Assembly (NCBI GenBank): GCA_958296295.1
Contig: OY282460.1
Location: 2,914,001-2,978,000 of the forward strand
From: an uncultured Pseudomonadales bacterium
GTDB lineage: Bacteria; Pseudomonadota; Gammaproteobacteria; Pseudomonadales; Azotimanducaceae
Direction of reading: 5' to 3'
Length of the DNA stretch: 64,000 bases
Of this stretch, positions 36,180-44,995 are shown one piece after another. A program made the position numbers and the translations under genes. The notes under the pieces were generated by a model. That model made no database searches. It was given only the letters and a program-made list of their open reading frames with translations, and had not been told where the DNA came from. Within the stretch, counting starts at the first letter, position 1; every line of letters begins with the position of its first letter.

Positions 36180-37586
36180 GTGGTGGCCGCGTCCGAGCTC
36201 TGCGACGAGTCGGCCACCGAGCTGCGCCGTCTCATCGCCACGCGGGCGGTGAGTTGCCGCGAGGTCTTGGACGCGCACATCGCGCGCATTGAAGCGTTGA
36301 ATCCGGCGCTCAACGCCATCGTCACGAAGACCTACGAGCACGCCCGGAAACAAGCCGACGCGCTCGATGCGGCCCCGGCAAGCCAAGGGACGCTGGCCGG
36401 ACTGCCCATCGCCCACAAGGACCTGCTCGCCACCCGCGGCGTGCGCACCACCTACGGCTCGCCCCTTTACGCGCGCCATGTGCCCACCGAAGACGACCTG
36501 GTGGTACGCCGCATCCGCGCCGCCGGCGCGGTGCTGGTGGGCAAGACCAACACCCCGGAGTTTGGCGCCGGCTCGCAGACCTTCAACCGCGTGTTCGGCG
36601 CGACGCGCAATCCCTACGACGTGACGAAGACCTGCGGCGGCAGCAGCGGCGGCGCGGCGGTGGCGTTGGCGGCGCGCATGTTGCCCATCGCCGACGGCAG
36701 CGACACCGGCGGCTCGCTGCGGAATCCCGCGGCGTTCTGCAACGTCGTGGGCTTTCGCCCAACGCCGGGGCGCGTTCCGACGCCGGGGAATCCGTGGTCG
36801 GACCTCTCCACCGCCGGGCCGATGGCCCGCACGGTGGACGATGTGGCGCTGCTTTTCTCCGCGCTTGCCGGCCCGCATCCGCAGGTGCCGCAGTGTCTGC
36901 CCGAGCCCGGCACGACCTTCGCGCGCGTCGAACCGCTGGACTTGGCATCCTTGCGCGTGGCGTTCAGCGCGGACTTCGGCGGCCTGCCCGTGCAAACGGC
37001 AGTGCGCGACGCCTTGTGGGCGCTGCGCGATGTGCTGGTCGATGCCGGCGCCCAGGTGATCGACGCCGCGCCCGACCTGGGCAACGCCCGGCGCATCTTC
37101 CACATCCTGCGCGCCGGCGGCTTCCGCCGCCGCTTCGGCGCGATGTCCGCGGCCGAACGAGCGCAGCTGAAGGACACCATTCGTTGGAATCTGGAAGCCG
37201 GCGAAGCGTTGACCGTCGCCGACTACGACTGGGCCGCGGCGGCGCGAACGCGCCTCGTGGCCCGAGTGGGCGCCTTCTTCCAGGCAGTGGATTTGCTCAT
37301 CGGGCCCGCAACCCAGGTGCTGCCGTTCGACATCGACACCGAATGGGTGCGCGAGATCGAAGGGACGCCCATGGCCACGTACATCGAATGGATGGAGGCG
37401 TGCAGCTGGATCACCGTCACCGGCTGCCCGGCGTTGTCGCTGCCGGCCGGCTTTCGCGACGACCTGCCTGTGGGCGCGCAACTCGTCGCCCCGCTGCGCG
37501 CCGACGCTTTCCTGCTGCGGGCCGCCAAGGCCATCGAGAGCGTAACCGGCTACGCGGCGACAGCGCCGCGGCTGGACGTCCCCTAG
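36180..37586 (+). CDS. Amidase (amidase signature family)
   Basis: A 468-residue amide hydrolase of the amidase signature family. The Ser-cisSer-Lys triad is visible: Lys80 in GLPIAHKDLLATRG, cis-Ser in CGGSSGGAAVALAAR (about residue 155), and the nucleophilic Ser in DTGGSLRNPAAFCNVVGFRPTPG (about 180). Substrates vary in the family from fatty amides to carbamoyl compounds, and glutamyl-tRNA amidotransferase A is excluded because gatB/gatC are absent. GTG 36180 or GTG 36183 starts the gene. It lies 18 nt after the bTHX gene. Confidence 0.92.
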   Translation: MVAASELCDESATELRRLIATRAVSCREVLDAHIARIEALNPALNAIVTKTYEHARKQADALDAAPASQGTLAGLPIAHKDLLATRGVRTTYGSPLYARHVPTEDDLVVRRIRAAGAVLVGKTNTPEFGAGSQTFNRVFGATRNPYDVTKTCGGSSGGAAVALAARMLPIADGSDTGGSLRNPAAFCNVVGFRPTPGRVPTPGNPWSDLSTAGPMARTVDDVALLFSALAGPHPQVPQCLPEPGTTFARVEPLDLASLRVAFSADFGGLPVQTAVRDALWALRDVLVDAGAQVIDAAPDLGNARRIFHILRAGGFRRRFGAMSAAERAQLKDTIRWNLEAGEALTVADYDWAAAARTRLVARVGAFFQAVDLLIGPATQVLPFDIDTEWVREIEGTPMATYIEWMEACSWITVTGCPALSLPAGFRDDLPVGAQLVAPLRADAFLLRAAKAIESVTGYAATAPRLDVP

Positions 37587-37627
37587 CGCATTTGAGCTAG
37601 CGGGGCGGCCAAGGCGGTCGCGCCCGT

Positions 37628-38404
37628 TCAGCGGCCCTTGAACCGCGGCTTGCGTTTCTCCAGAAACGCCGTGATGCCTTCCTGCTTGTCCTCGGTTTGC
37701 ACCAGCGCGCCTTGGGCGTATTTCTCGAACATGAGCGCTCCCGCCATGCTCGCCTCCATGCCGAAATGCACCATCGCTTTCATCGTGCGGGGCACGAACG
37801 GCGCGAAGCTGGCCAAGTGATCCGCCATGCGCCGCGCCTCCGGCAGGAGTTCCTCCCGGGGCACCAAGCGCGTGACCAAGCCGATGGCAAGCGCCCGTTC
37901 GGCGTCTATGGCCTCGCCCATCAGCATCATCTCCATCGCCCAGCCGCGCCCGACGATGCGCGGCAACCGCGCCGTGGCGCCGCCGCCGGGGATGATGCCG
38001 AGTTTGCCTTCCGGGGTGGCGAACCGCGACGTTGGCGTGGCGATGCGCAAATCGCAGCCGAGCGCCACTTCCAAGCCGCCGCCCATGCAGATGCCGTCGA
38101 TGGCCGCGATGGTTGGCTTGGGCGTGCGCTCCAGCTGGGCCGCAAGCCCCTGCACGATCGGTTCAAGGGCCTTGCGCAGATCCCTTCGCAGCACCTCTGA
38201 GAGATCCGAGCCGGACGCGAAAGCGCGACCGCCGGCGCCGGTGATGGTGATCACCCGCACGGCGTCGTCCTCGGCGGCGACCGTCGCCGCTTCGCGCAGC
38301 TCGGCGAGCGTCGCGAGCGAAATCGCGTTGTGTTTCTCCGGCCTGTCGATGGTGATGAGCGCCATCGGCCCATCGACTTCGTAACGGATTTCCCGGTAGC
38401 TCAG
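37628..38404 (-). CDS. Enoyl-CoA hydratase/isomerase family protein
   Basis: A crotonase-fold enzyme of about 258 residues acting on acyl-CoA esters. The oxyanion loops are visible in ASGSDLSEVL and IDGICMGGGLEVALGCDLRIA, with PEGKLGIIPGGGATARLPR near the third motif. The nominal frame is open to ATG 38470 but gives an unlike-family N-terminus. Homologues normally start with SYREIRYEVDG; here that codon is preceded by GGAGG, a 5-nt spacer and CTG, so I take CTG 38404 as the start. This is an inference; TTG 38434 and ATG 38470 remain possible. Confidence 0.85.
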   Translation of the reverse strand: MSYREIRYEVDGPMALITIDRPEKHNAISLATLAELREAATVAAEDDAVRVITITGAGGRAFASGSDLSEVLRRDLRKALEPIVQGLAAQLERTPKPTIAAIDGICMGGGLEVALGCDLRIATPTSRFATPEGKLGIIPGGGATARLPRIVGRGWAMEMMLMGEAIDAERALAIGLVTRLVPREELLPEARRMADHLASFAPFVPRTMKAMVHFGMEASMAGALMFEKYAQGALVQTEDKQEGITAFLEKRKPRFKGR

Positions 38405-38515
38405 AAGCGCCTCCGCGCCATCGCCCGGGGCCAACCTACCACAACTACAAACGGCGGCCGGCGACAGCATGCGTGTCGCCGGTAGAAGGGCCTAGTGGAG
38501 GCGGCGTCAATGAGG

Positions 38516-38534
38516 CCGGGGCGCGAAGCCCCGG
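38516..38534 (-). terminator. GC-rich hairpin after the MORN-repeat gene
   Basis: Perfect 7-bp stem CCGGGGC / GCCCCGG with a 5-nt loop, 79 nt beyond the stop codon of the minus-strand repeat protein. No run of U follows on the minus strand, so it may be a factor-dependent or incidental hairpin. Confidence 0.3.
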
Positions 38535-38612
38535 ATGGCCGTGCGACAAGCCGTGGTTGAAAACCTCGATCAAAGGCCACCCCGTCCCAAGTGACCCACC
38601 CGTCACCGTTCC

Positions 38613-41600
38613 TCAGTACGACTCGCGGTCTCTCTCTTCCCCATCCACATAGTAGATCCAAGTGCCCGTCCTTTCGCCGTCCGCGTACGACCCGAACCAT
38701 CCGTCCCTCACGCCGTTCTCGTAGCGTCCAATCCGTCCGTGGAGCATCCCGCACCCGTGCCCGGTGCCGCAGTTCGGCTCCCGGCCGTCCGGGTCCGCCC
38801 GGAACGTGTGGAACCGCCACTCGTCTCTCCCGCCGTCCCGGTAGATCACATACGCCACGCCGTCCAGCTCGCCGTTCGTGAAGTTCGAGAAGTGGCCGTG
38901 CGGAACGCCGTTCTCGTAGCGTCCGGTCCGCCCGTGGAGCATGCCGCACCCGTGCCCGGTGCCGCAGTTCGGCTCCCGGCCGTCCGGGTCCGCCCGGAAC
39001 GTGTGGAACCGCCACTCGTCTCTCCCGCCGTCCCGGAAGATCTGGTACGCCACGCCGTCCAGCTCGCCGTTCGCGAAGTTCGAGAACCAGCCGTGCGGAA
39101 CGCCGTTCTCGTAGCGTCCGGTCCGCCCGTGGAGCATGCCGCACCCGTGCCCGGTGCCGCAGTTCGGCTCCCGGCCGTCCGGGTCCGCCCGGAACGTGTG
39201 GAACCGCCACTCGTCTCTCCCGCCGTCCCGGAAGATCTGGTACGCCACGCCGTCCAGCTCGCCGTTCGTGAAGTTCGAGAACCAGCCGTCCGGAACGCCG
39301 TTCTCGTAGCGTCCGGTCCGCCCGTGGAGCATGCCGCACCCGTGCCCGGTGCCGCAGTTCGGCTCCCGGCCGTCCGGGTCCGCCCGGAACGTGTGGAACC
39401 GCCACTCGTCTCTCCCGCCGTCCCGGAAGATCTGGTACCCCACGCCGTCCAGCTCGCCGTTCGTGAAGTTCGAGAACCAGCCGTCCGGAACGCCGTTCTC
39501 GTAGCGCCCGTCGGACAACTCGACCCCATTCGCCCAACACTCGACATCTCTCACTTCGCCTCCGCTCACAAGGATCTGCAAGCCGTCCTTCTCGTCGGCG
39601 CTGTTTCGGCGGTAGTTCCATCCGTCGGAGAGTCCGGCGGCGCTGGGCGGTCCCGCGACGACGGGAACGTGGTAGCTCCCGGTTTCCATTCCGTCCGGGC
39701 CAAGCACGGTCAAGTCCCGCGTGCCAACGAACACGCACTGGCCCAGATCGGGTGAAACCGGCACCTCCGGGCCGGGGCGTGGCGGACGAACCCACCGCCA
39801 CGTCCACGAGTCGATGGGGGCGTAGCCCATTACGGACATGCCGGCCGGGCCGTTGATGACGGTCGGTTGAATTTCGGACAGCGGATCGTTGAGCACCCCA
39901 ACGTCGGCGCCTAGCCAACCATCCGGGTCGCCCCCGCCGCCGCCGCCGACATCCGCAACGAATCCTGCGTGGACGGTGTAAGACCCGCCGTCTTCGTCGT
40001 CGCGGACTGGTGAAACCGTCACGAAATACACGCCGGCGGCCACATTCTCTTCAATGCGGAAGTTGAGGTCCCCGCCCCCGTCGTCGTTGGTCGCAAGCGT
40101 CGTCCCCTCGCTGTCGGCGAGCTCGCCGAACGTGTCCGTGCTTCCGGTCGTGTGGACCGTCAACGTGCCCGCCTCCGTGATTTGGATGCGGAACACGTCC
40201 TCGTCGTCCGAGTCGTCCAACCGGCCTTGCCGCGAGCCGCCCAAGGCGAGGTCGGTCGCCTCCGCGCGCGTGTCGCCGTGGTCGTCGCCGGCGCCCGGCA
40301 CGTCGCACGCGTCCTCGTTGCGCGGGGCGATGGTGATGTTGAGGTTGGCTCTGGAGCCTTTTCCACCGCGGTGCCGCCACCGCTGCAGATCCTGGTCGCC
40401 GCCGCGGGCTGTGACGCGGAGCTCGCCCGTGTTCGCGTCGGGGTGATCACAAGGCCCCTTGAAGCCGGTGCCGTTGAGCGCCAGGAAGGCTATGGAGTTC
40501 ACGCCTTCGTTCACGGAAACGACGTCGCACTGCCAGCGGTTGAACAACTCGCCCTCGAAGACGATGGAATCGTTCACCGTCACCCGCGCCTCGTCGCCGT
40601 CCTCGCACGAGTAGTCGCGAACACAAACCTCAACCTCCGCCGCGCATTGGCCGGGCAAGGCGAGGTCGATGTCGTCTATCGGATCCAACTCCGGGTGGTC
40701 CTCGTCCGGAACGAATCCTGCGTGGACGGTGTAGGCCCCGCCGTCGTCGTATGGTGAAACCGTCACGAAATACACGCCGGCGGCCACATTCTCTTCAATG
40801 CGGAAGTTGAGGTCCCCGCCCCCGTCGTCGTTGGTCGCAAGCGACGTCCCCTCGCTGTCGGCGAGCTCGCCGAACGTGTCCGTGCTTCCGGTCGTGTGGA
40901 CCGTCAACGTGCCCGCCTCCGTGATTTGGATGCGGAACACGTCCTCGTCGTCCGAGTCGTCCAACCGACCTTGCCGCGAGCCGCCCAAGGCGAGGTCGGT
41001 CGCCTCCGCGCGCGTGTCGCCGTGGTCATCGCCAGCACCCGGCACGTCGCACGCGTCATCGTTGCGCGGGGCGATGGTGATGTTGAGGTTGGCTCTGGAG
41101 CCTTTTCCACCGCGGTGCTGCCACCGCTGCAGATCCTGGTCGCCGCCGCGGGCTGTGACGCGGAGCTCGCCCGTGTTCGCGTCGCTGTGATCACAGGCCC
41201 CTTTGAAGCCGGTGCCGTTGAGCGCCAAGAAGGCTATGGAGTTCACGCCTTCGTTCACGGAAACGACGTCGCACTGCCAGCGGTTGAACAACTCGCCCTC
41301 GAAGACTATGGAGTCGTTCACCGTCACCCGCGCCTCGTCGCCGTCCTCGCACGCGTAGTCGCGAACACAAACCTCGACCTCCGCCGCGCATTGGCCGGGC
41401 ACGGCGAGGTCGATGTCGTCTATCGGATCCACGTCCGGGTCGTCCTCAAGGGCCAGTCTGTCCAGTACCGTGGCGAGCCGACCTTCCGCCAAACGCGACT
41501 CGGAGAGGTTGCTCAAGTAGCCGTCGGGCTGTTCCAACATGGTCATCACTTCAATAGGCTGGTCCGCGGCCACGTACAGCCGCCACTTGCCCTGGCCATC

Positions 41601-42245
41601 GCCCAAGGCCCCTTGGGCTCCTCCCGCGCCGGCCTCCAGCTCGGCGGCGGTGAAGGTCGTTGCGCTGGCGGCGTCCAATGTGACGGTGACCTTGCCCCCC
41701 CGCTGTCCCCCGTCGTCCAGCGCGTCAATGGTCACCCGGGCGGCCACGGCGCCGGGGTTGATCATCCGCAGCTTGGACTGCTGGTTGAGATTGCTGCCGG
41801 GGTTGAAAGTGGGGATGTAGTGCGTGGTGTCCGAGACGAGGGCAAGGTCGTGCACCGGCGTCACGAAGCCCGTCCAGCTGCGCACGAAAGGGAGCACTTC
41901 AATCTCCAGGGCGCTGTCGAAGGTGAGCCGCCAGTCGCCACTGCCCGCGCCGATGCCGCCGGACAACCCTTTTGCGGCATTGCCCTGTTCCAGATCGCCG
42001 GAGTTGAAGTGGACGACGCCGTTCGGCGCCAGCGCGATCGTTATCGCCGGCGGGCTGTGGCCGGCGTCGTCGACGGCCCGCACCTCCACCGTCCCTTGCG
42101 CGTCGGAGTGGTTTATGACGCGCACAAAGCCTTGCTGCAGGTCGTTGGACGCGGCCATGAACAACGGGACGTCGTGCGTTTCCGCGAACGCTGGCAAACA
42201 GCAAAGAATGCCGCACAAGGCCAAGGACATCCTCGGGACCATCAT
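38613..42245 (-). CDS. Giant exported repeat protein: GKWRL module, PPC-type duplications and MORN-like repeats
   Basis: A 1210-residue secreted or surface protein. It has a signal peptide (LALCGILCCLPAFA), then a module of about 230 residues that occurs in two other exported proteins here (VPLFMAASNDLQQGFVRV ... GKWRLYVAADQPIEV ... DGYLSNLS). Next come two near-identical segments of about 245 residues each, each with a beta domain holding two conserved Cys pairs and a pre-peptidase C-type domain (DSDDEDVFRIQITEAGTL). After a linker with a Gly run, four and a half repeats of 65 residues follow, each beginning RYENGVPDGWFSNFTNGELDG (MORN-like). AGGAGG lies 6 nt before the first ATG. A 16-G tract lies 205 nt upstream. 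Its role is unknown; adhesion or ligand binding is inferred. Confidence 0.88.
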   Translation of the reverse strand: MMVPRMSLALCGILCCLPAFAETHDVPLFMAASNDLQQGFVRVINHSDAQGTVEVRAVDDAGHSPPAITIALAPNGVVHFNSGDLEQGNAAKGLSGGIGAGSGDWRLTFDSALEIEVLPFVRSWTGFVTPVHDLALVSDTTHYIPTFNPGSNLNQQSKLRMINPGAVAARVTIDALDDGGQRGGKVTVTLDAASATTFTAAELEAGAGGAQGALGDGQGKWRLYVAADQPIEVMTMLEQPDGYLSNLSESRLAEGRLATVLDRLALEDDPDVDPIDDIDLAVPGQCAAEVEVCVRDYACEDGDEARVTVNDSIVFEGELFNRWQCDVVSVNEGVNSIAFLALNGTGFKGACDHSDANTGELRVTARGGDQDLQRWQHRGGKGSRANLNITIAPRNDDACDVPGAGDDHGDTRAEATDLALGGSRQGRLDDSDDEDVFRIQITEAGTLTVHTTGSTDTFGELADSEGTSLATNDDGGGDLNFRIEENVAAGVYFVTVSPYDDGGAYTVHAGFVPDEDHPELDPIDDIDLALPGQCAAEVEVCVRDYSCEDGDEARVTVNDSIVFEGELFNRWQCDVVSVNEGVNSIAFLALNGTGFKGPCDHPDANTGELRVTARGGDQDLQRWRHRGGKGSRANLNITIAPRNEDACDVPGAGDDHGDTRAEATDLALGGSRQGRLDDSDDEDVFRIQITEAGTLTVHTTGSTDTFGELADSEGTTLATNDDGGGDLNFRIEENVAAGVYFVTVSPVRDDEDGGSYTVHAGFVADVGGGGGGDPDGWLGADVGVLNDPLSEIQPTVINGPAGMSVMGYAPIDSWTWRWVRPPRPGPEVPVSPDLGQCVFVGTRDLTVLGPDGMETGSYHVPVVAGPPSAAGLSDGWNYRRNSADEKDGLQILVSGGEVRDVECWANGVELSDGRYENGVPDGWFSNFTNGELDGVGYQIFRDGGRDEWRFHTFRADPDGREPNCGTGHGCGMLHGRTGRYENGVPDGWFSNFTNGELDGVAYQIFRDGGRDEWRFHTFRADPDGREPNCGTGHGCGMLHGRTGRYENGVPHGWFSNFANGELDGVAYQIFRDGGRDEWRFHTFRADPDGREPNCGTGHGCGMLHGRTGRYENGVPHGHFSNFTNGELDGVAYVIYRDGGRDEWRFHTFRADPDGREPNCGTGHGCGMLHGRIGRYENGVRDGWFGSYADGERTGTWIYYVDGEERDRESY
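38712..39500. repeat. 195-bp tandem coding repeat
   Basis: GCCGTTCTC recurs at 38712, 38907, 39102, 39297 and 39492, spaced exactly 195 bp, giving four full units plus flanking partial ones. Copies differ by only a few bases, more uniform at DNA than is needed for protein similarity, so recent duplication or gene conversion is likely. One unit encodes 65 residues of the MORN-like array. Confidence 0.92.
39958..41434. repeat. Large direct repeat of about 0.74 kb in two copies
   Basis: Copy one (39958 to about 40690) and copy two (40711 to about 41434) are almost identical, offset 753 bp at one end and 744 bp at the other; the 9-bp difference is a three-residue insertion before the last domain boundary. 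Both encode the cysteine domain plus the PPC-type domain. The high identity implies a recent duplication inside the gene. Confidence 0.9.
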
Positions 42246-43149
42246 CTGGAACCTCCTGCTCGGACTGGTGGTGTTTTCGCCGGCAGCGTCCGCGCCTTGC
42301 GGGAAGCCGACCGCAACGCGGTCCGCCGCCCAACGCGGCGAACAGCGAGAGACTTTGGGAGACTGGGGTGTTCGGAACCAGCCCGGCCGGGCGGCGCGGA
42401 GAAAGTGGCTACGATCTAACGGTGCTGCGCATCCGATCGCTCTCGCACGCGGGGGGGGGGGGGGGGAGCGAGAGAGTGTGCGAGAAACGTGCCAAATGCG
42501 GGTCCCTGGGCGAAACCGCCGAGCGCGCCGCCTCGTCGCGTAGGCCGCCCGTCTTCGCAGCGCACCCCAGCCAGGTTCCGCGTCTGATCATCTGTGCCCA
42601 CCCTCCCCGAGTCGCACTTCAGCAGATCAGACCCAGATTACGGAATGTTCCGAAGCGCTGTCAACATCCTGTACCGGATCAGCCGGGGCCATCCCGAAGT
42701 CAGCGCTTGACGGTTTGTTCGGCACGGGCTGGTTGCCTGGATGGGGATTCGATTGCTTGGAGTCCGACAGGAGAGCGGTTTTCGGAGTCGCCGGGGCCTT
42801 GTTTTCCGCGGCTGGCCGCGAGTCGGCCGCGGGGCGGCCCGGCGCGCGCCGCCGTTCTTCGGCGGGGTCGGGTCAGAAGGCCGGGGCGAGCACTTCGCGC
42901 AGGGCGTTCACGCTTGCCCAAGGCGGCGACGGCGCCTACGACATGCGGGTGACGCGGCTTGGGGACGGGACCAAGACTGGATAGCCTGTTCAGATCAGCG
43001 ACCACGATCACGCTTGGAAGTGCCGCCCCAGACAAGAGCAGGGGCTCGGCCGATCTTAGCGCACCGAGAAAAATAGGGAACAGCTAATGGCACATCACCT
43101 TTGAGAAGGGAGAAAAATGACATTTAAATCAAAGCGTTAGAGAAGTTTG
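42246..43149. other. Non-coding region upstream of the repeat protein, downstream of tmRNA
   Basis: About 900 bp without a convincing gene: open frames on both strands lack codon bias and ribosome sites. It holds the G16 tract (described separately) and an AT-rich stretch from about 43060 to 43140, the 3' flank of the tmRNA gene. It presumably contains the promoter of the repeat protein, but no strong -35/-10 pair could be chosen. Confidence 0.6.
42451..42466. repeat. Homopolymer of 16 G in a hairpin context
   Basis: Sixteen consecutive G between CTCTCGC (42440-42446) and GCGAGAG (42468-42474), which are perfect complements. It lies 206 nt upstream of the repeat-protein start codon and reads as poly-C in the gene's direction. 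Homopolymers of this length are unstable in copy number in bacteria and can change promoter spacing. Confidence 0.85.
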
Positions 43150-43521
43150 TGGTGGAGGCGGCGGGAATCGAACCCGCGTCCGCCGGCTCTCCGCCAAAGG
43201 CTCTACATGCTTATGCCGTCTATTGCTTTAGCCCGTTGGCGGCCCGACGATCAGGGCGCGTGGGGGCGAGCCTCGTCTTGTTTCGCGCTAGCCGCTTGAG
43301 GCAAGGGCCGGTCGCTATCCCGCAAGCTGGCGCACTCGAATCGTCGTCACGGGCGCCGATTCTTCGAGGAGCGGCTTTGGCCCTAGGGCCTAGGCCGCGA
43401 GCGCGTAGTTTTCGTCGTTGGCAACTATTGAAGTAGTTGCAGCGATTGATTTACGAGAGTCACTACCCTCTCGGCATGCACCTTTTGACATCGAAACCGC
43501 CGTCGAAGCCTAGTCGCCCCC
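43150..43521 (-). ncRNA. ssrA: tmRNA
   Basis: One-piece transfer-messenger RNA that rescues stalled ribosomes. The 3' end carries CGCCUCC-A-CCA, which pairs with the 5' end GGGGGCG to form the acceptor stem, and the T-arm GGGTTCGATTCCC is intact. The tag frame reads ANDENYALAA followed by TAG, the usual gammaproteobacterial tag. The CCA is encoded. A TACAAT hexamer on the minus strand at 43566-43571 is a candidate -10, implying a short trimmed leader. Confidence 0.96.
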
Positions 43522-43608
43522 GTCAGCGGCCTTGGCTCTCCTTTCAAGCAAGGCTGGTGCGGCGCATTGTACACCCGCTGTGCGTCCCCGCCCCTGGGGC
43601 GCGTTGCG

Positions 43609-43621
43609 TACACTGCGCCTC
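43609..43621 (+). promoter_or_regulatory. Candidate leaderless -10 element before the FAD oxidase gene
   Basis: TACACT (43609-43614) is followed by GCGCCTC and the GTG start codon. This is almost the same sequence and spacing as before the response-regulator gene (TACACT then CGCGCCT then ATG). No ribosome-binding site is present. The element lies back to back with the tmRNA promoter. Confidence 0.4.
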
Positions 43622-44989
43622 GTGATCGAGAGATTGACGACGCTCATTCCGCCCGCCCGGGTGAAAACCGCGGCGGCGGATCTCGCCTTTTGGGGCCGGG
43701 ATTGGACGCGGGGCCATCGGGTGGCGCCGTCGGCGGTGGTGTTCCCGGAGACTGTGGGCGAGGTGGCTGGGCTAACGCGCCTCGCCAACGAAAGCGGCTT
43801 CAAGCTGGTGCCTTCGGGAGGACGCACCGGGCTCTCCGGCGGGGCCGTGGCGAGCGACGGCGAGGTGGTGGTGTCGTTCGATCGCATGAACCGCATCCTC
43901 GGCTTCAACGCCGCGGACCGCGTGGTGCGCTGCGAAGCCGGTGTCGTCACCCAGGCGCTGCACTCGTTCGCGGCGGAACGCGGCCTCTGCTATCCGGTGG
44001 ATTTCGCCTCCTCCGGCACCAGCCAGATCGGCGGCAACGTGGCCACCAACGCGGGCGGCATCCGCGTCATCCGCTACGGGCTTACGCGGGATTGGATCGC
44101 CGGCCTCACGGTGGTGACCGGCGCCGGCGAAGTGCTGGAACTGAACCGGGCGCTGGTGAAGAACGCCACCGGCTACGACTTGCGGCACCTCTTCGTCGGC
44201 TCGGAGGGAACGCTGGGTTTCGTCGTGGAGGCGGATGTGCGCCTCACCACGCCGCCGCCGGCAAGCCGCGTGCTGGTGCTGGCGCTCGCCGCCATGGCGG
44301 ACGCGCTGGCGGTGCTCACCCGCTTCCAAGGCGCGGTGGCCCTCTCGGCATTCGAGTGCTTTTCGGAGCTCGCGCTCGCCAAGGTGCTGGTCCACCGGCG
44401 GTTGCCGAGACCCTTCGCCGAAACCCACGGCTACTACGCGCTGTTGGAGTTCGACGCCGAGGGCGAAGAGGCCGCGCTGGCGGCGTTCCAAGACGCGCTC
44501 TCGGCCGGCCAAGCGGCCGACGGCGTAATCAGCCGCTCCGACGCCCAAGCCAGATCCCTCTGGGCGTTGCGCGAAGGCATCACGGAGAGCATCGCGCCGC
44601 AGACGCCTTACAAGAACGATTTGTCAGTGCGCGTCTCCGCGGCCCCGGCGTTCCTCGACGAGGTGGATCGGCTGGTCGCCAAGCGCTACCCGGATTTCGA
44701 GGTGTGCTGGTTCGGGCACATCGGCGACGGCAACTTGCACTTGAACATCCTGAAACCGCCGCAGCTAACGGTGGCGGCGTTCCAAGAACGCTGCGCGGCC
44801 ATCAATCCGGCGTTGTTCGAGGTGGTGCGGGCGCACGGCGGCAGCATCTCCGCGGAACACGGCGTTGGCCTGGCGAAACGCGACTTCCTCGGCTACTCGC
44901 GCAGCGAAGCCGAGATCGCCATCATGCGGGCGGTGAAGAACGCCTTGGACCCGAACGGGGTTATGAACCCCGGCAAGCTGCTGCGCTAA
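43622..44989 (+). CDS. FAD-binding oxidase of the D-2-hydroxyacid dehydrogenase (GlcD/D2HGDH) type
   Basis: A 455-residue flavoprotein. The FAD-binding PCMH domain has PETVGEVAGLTRLANESGFKLVPSGGRTGLSGGAV and TSQIGGNVATNAGGIRVIRYG; the C-terminal cap domain holds GHIGDGNLHLNI and SISAEHGVGLAKR, with the metal/substrate His residues. It probably oxidises D-2-hydroxyglutarate or D-lactate. I prefer GTG 43622 since the sequence above it is tmRNA promoter DNA. It converges on rpiA, whose stop is 6 nt away. Confidence 0.93.
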   Translation: MIERLTTLIPPARVKTAAADLAFWGRDWTRGHRVAPSAVVFPETVGEVAGLTRLANESGFKLVPSGGRTGLSGGAVASDGEVVVSFDRMNRILGFNAADRVVRCEAGVVTQALHSFAAERGLCYPVDFASSGTSQIGGNVATNAGGIRVIRYGLTRDWIAGLTVVTGAGEVLELNRALVKNATGYDLRHLFVGSEGTLGFVVEADVRLTTPPPASRVLVLALAAMADALAVLTRFQGAVALSAFECFSELALAKVLVHRRLPRPFAETHGYYALLEFDAEGEEAALAAFQDALSAGQAADGVISRSDAQARSLWALREGITESIAPQTPYKNDLSVRVSAAPAFLDEVDRLVAKRYPDFEVCWFGHIGDGNLHLNILKPPQLTVAAFQERCAAINPALFEVVRAHGGSISAEHGVGLAKRDFLGYSRSEAEIAIMRAVKNALDPNGVMNPGKLLR

Positions 44990-44995
44990 CGCGCG

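Noticed and set aside
38712..39500. CRISPR-like tandem array
   Set aside because: The 195-bp period is a multiple of three with an open frame and similar spacing of protein motifs, so it is a coding repeat.
42700..43035. Minus-strand frame in the gap upstream of the repeat protein
   Set aside because: No start signal, no recognisable motif, and high Arg/Pro content typical of non-coding GC-rich DNA.
43150..43190. Looks like a tRNA 3' half
   Set aside because: It is the tRNA-like domain of the tmRNA, supported by the tag peptide and matching 5' end.
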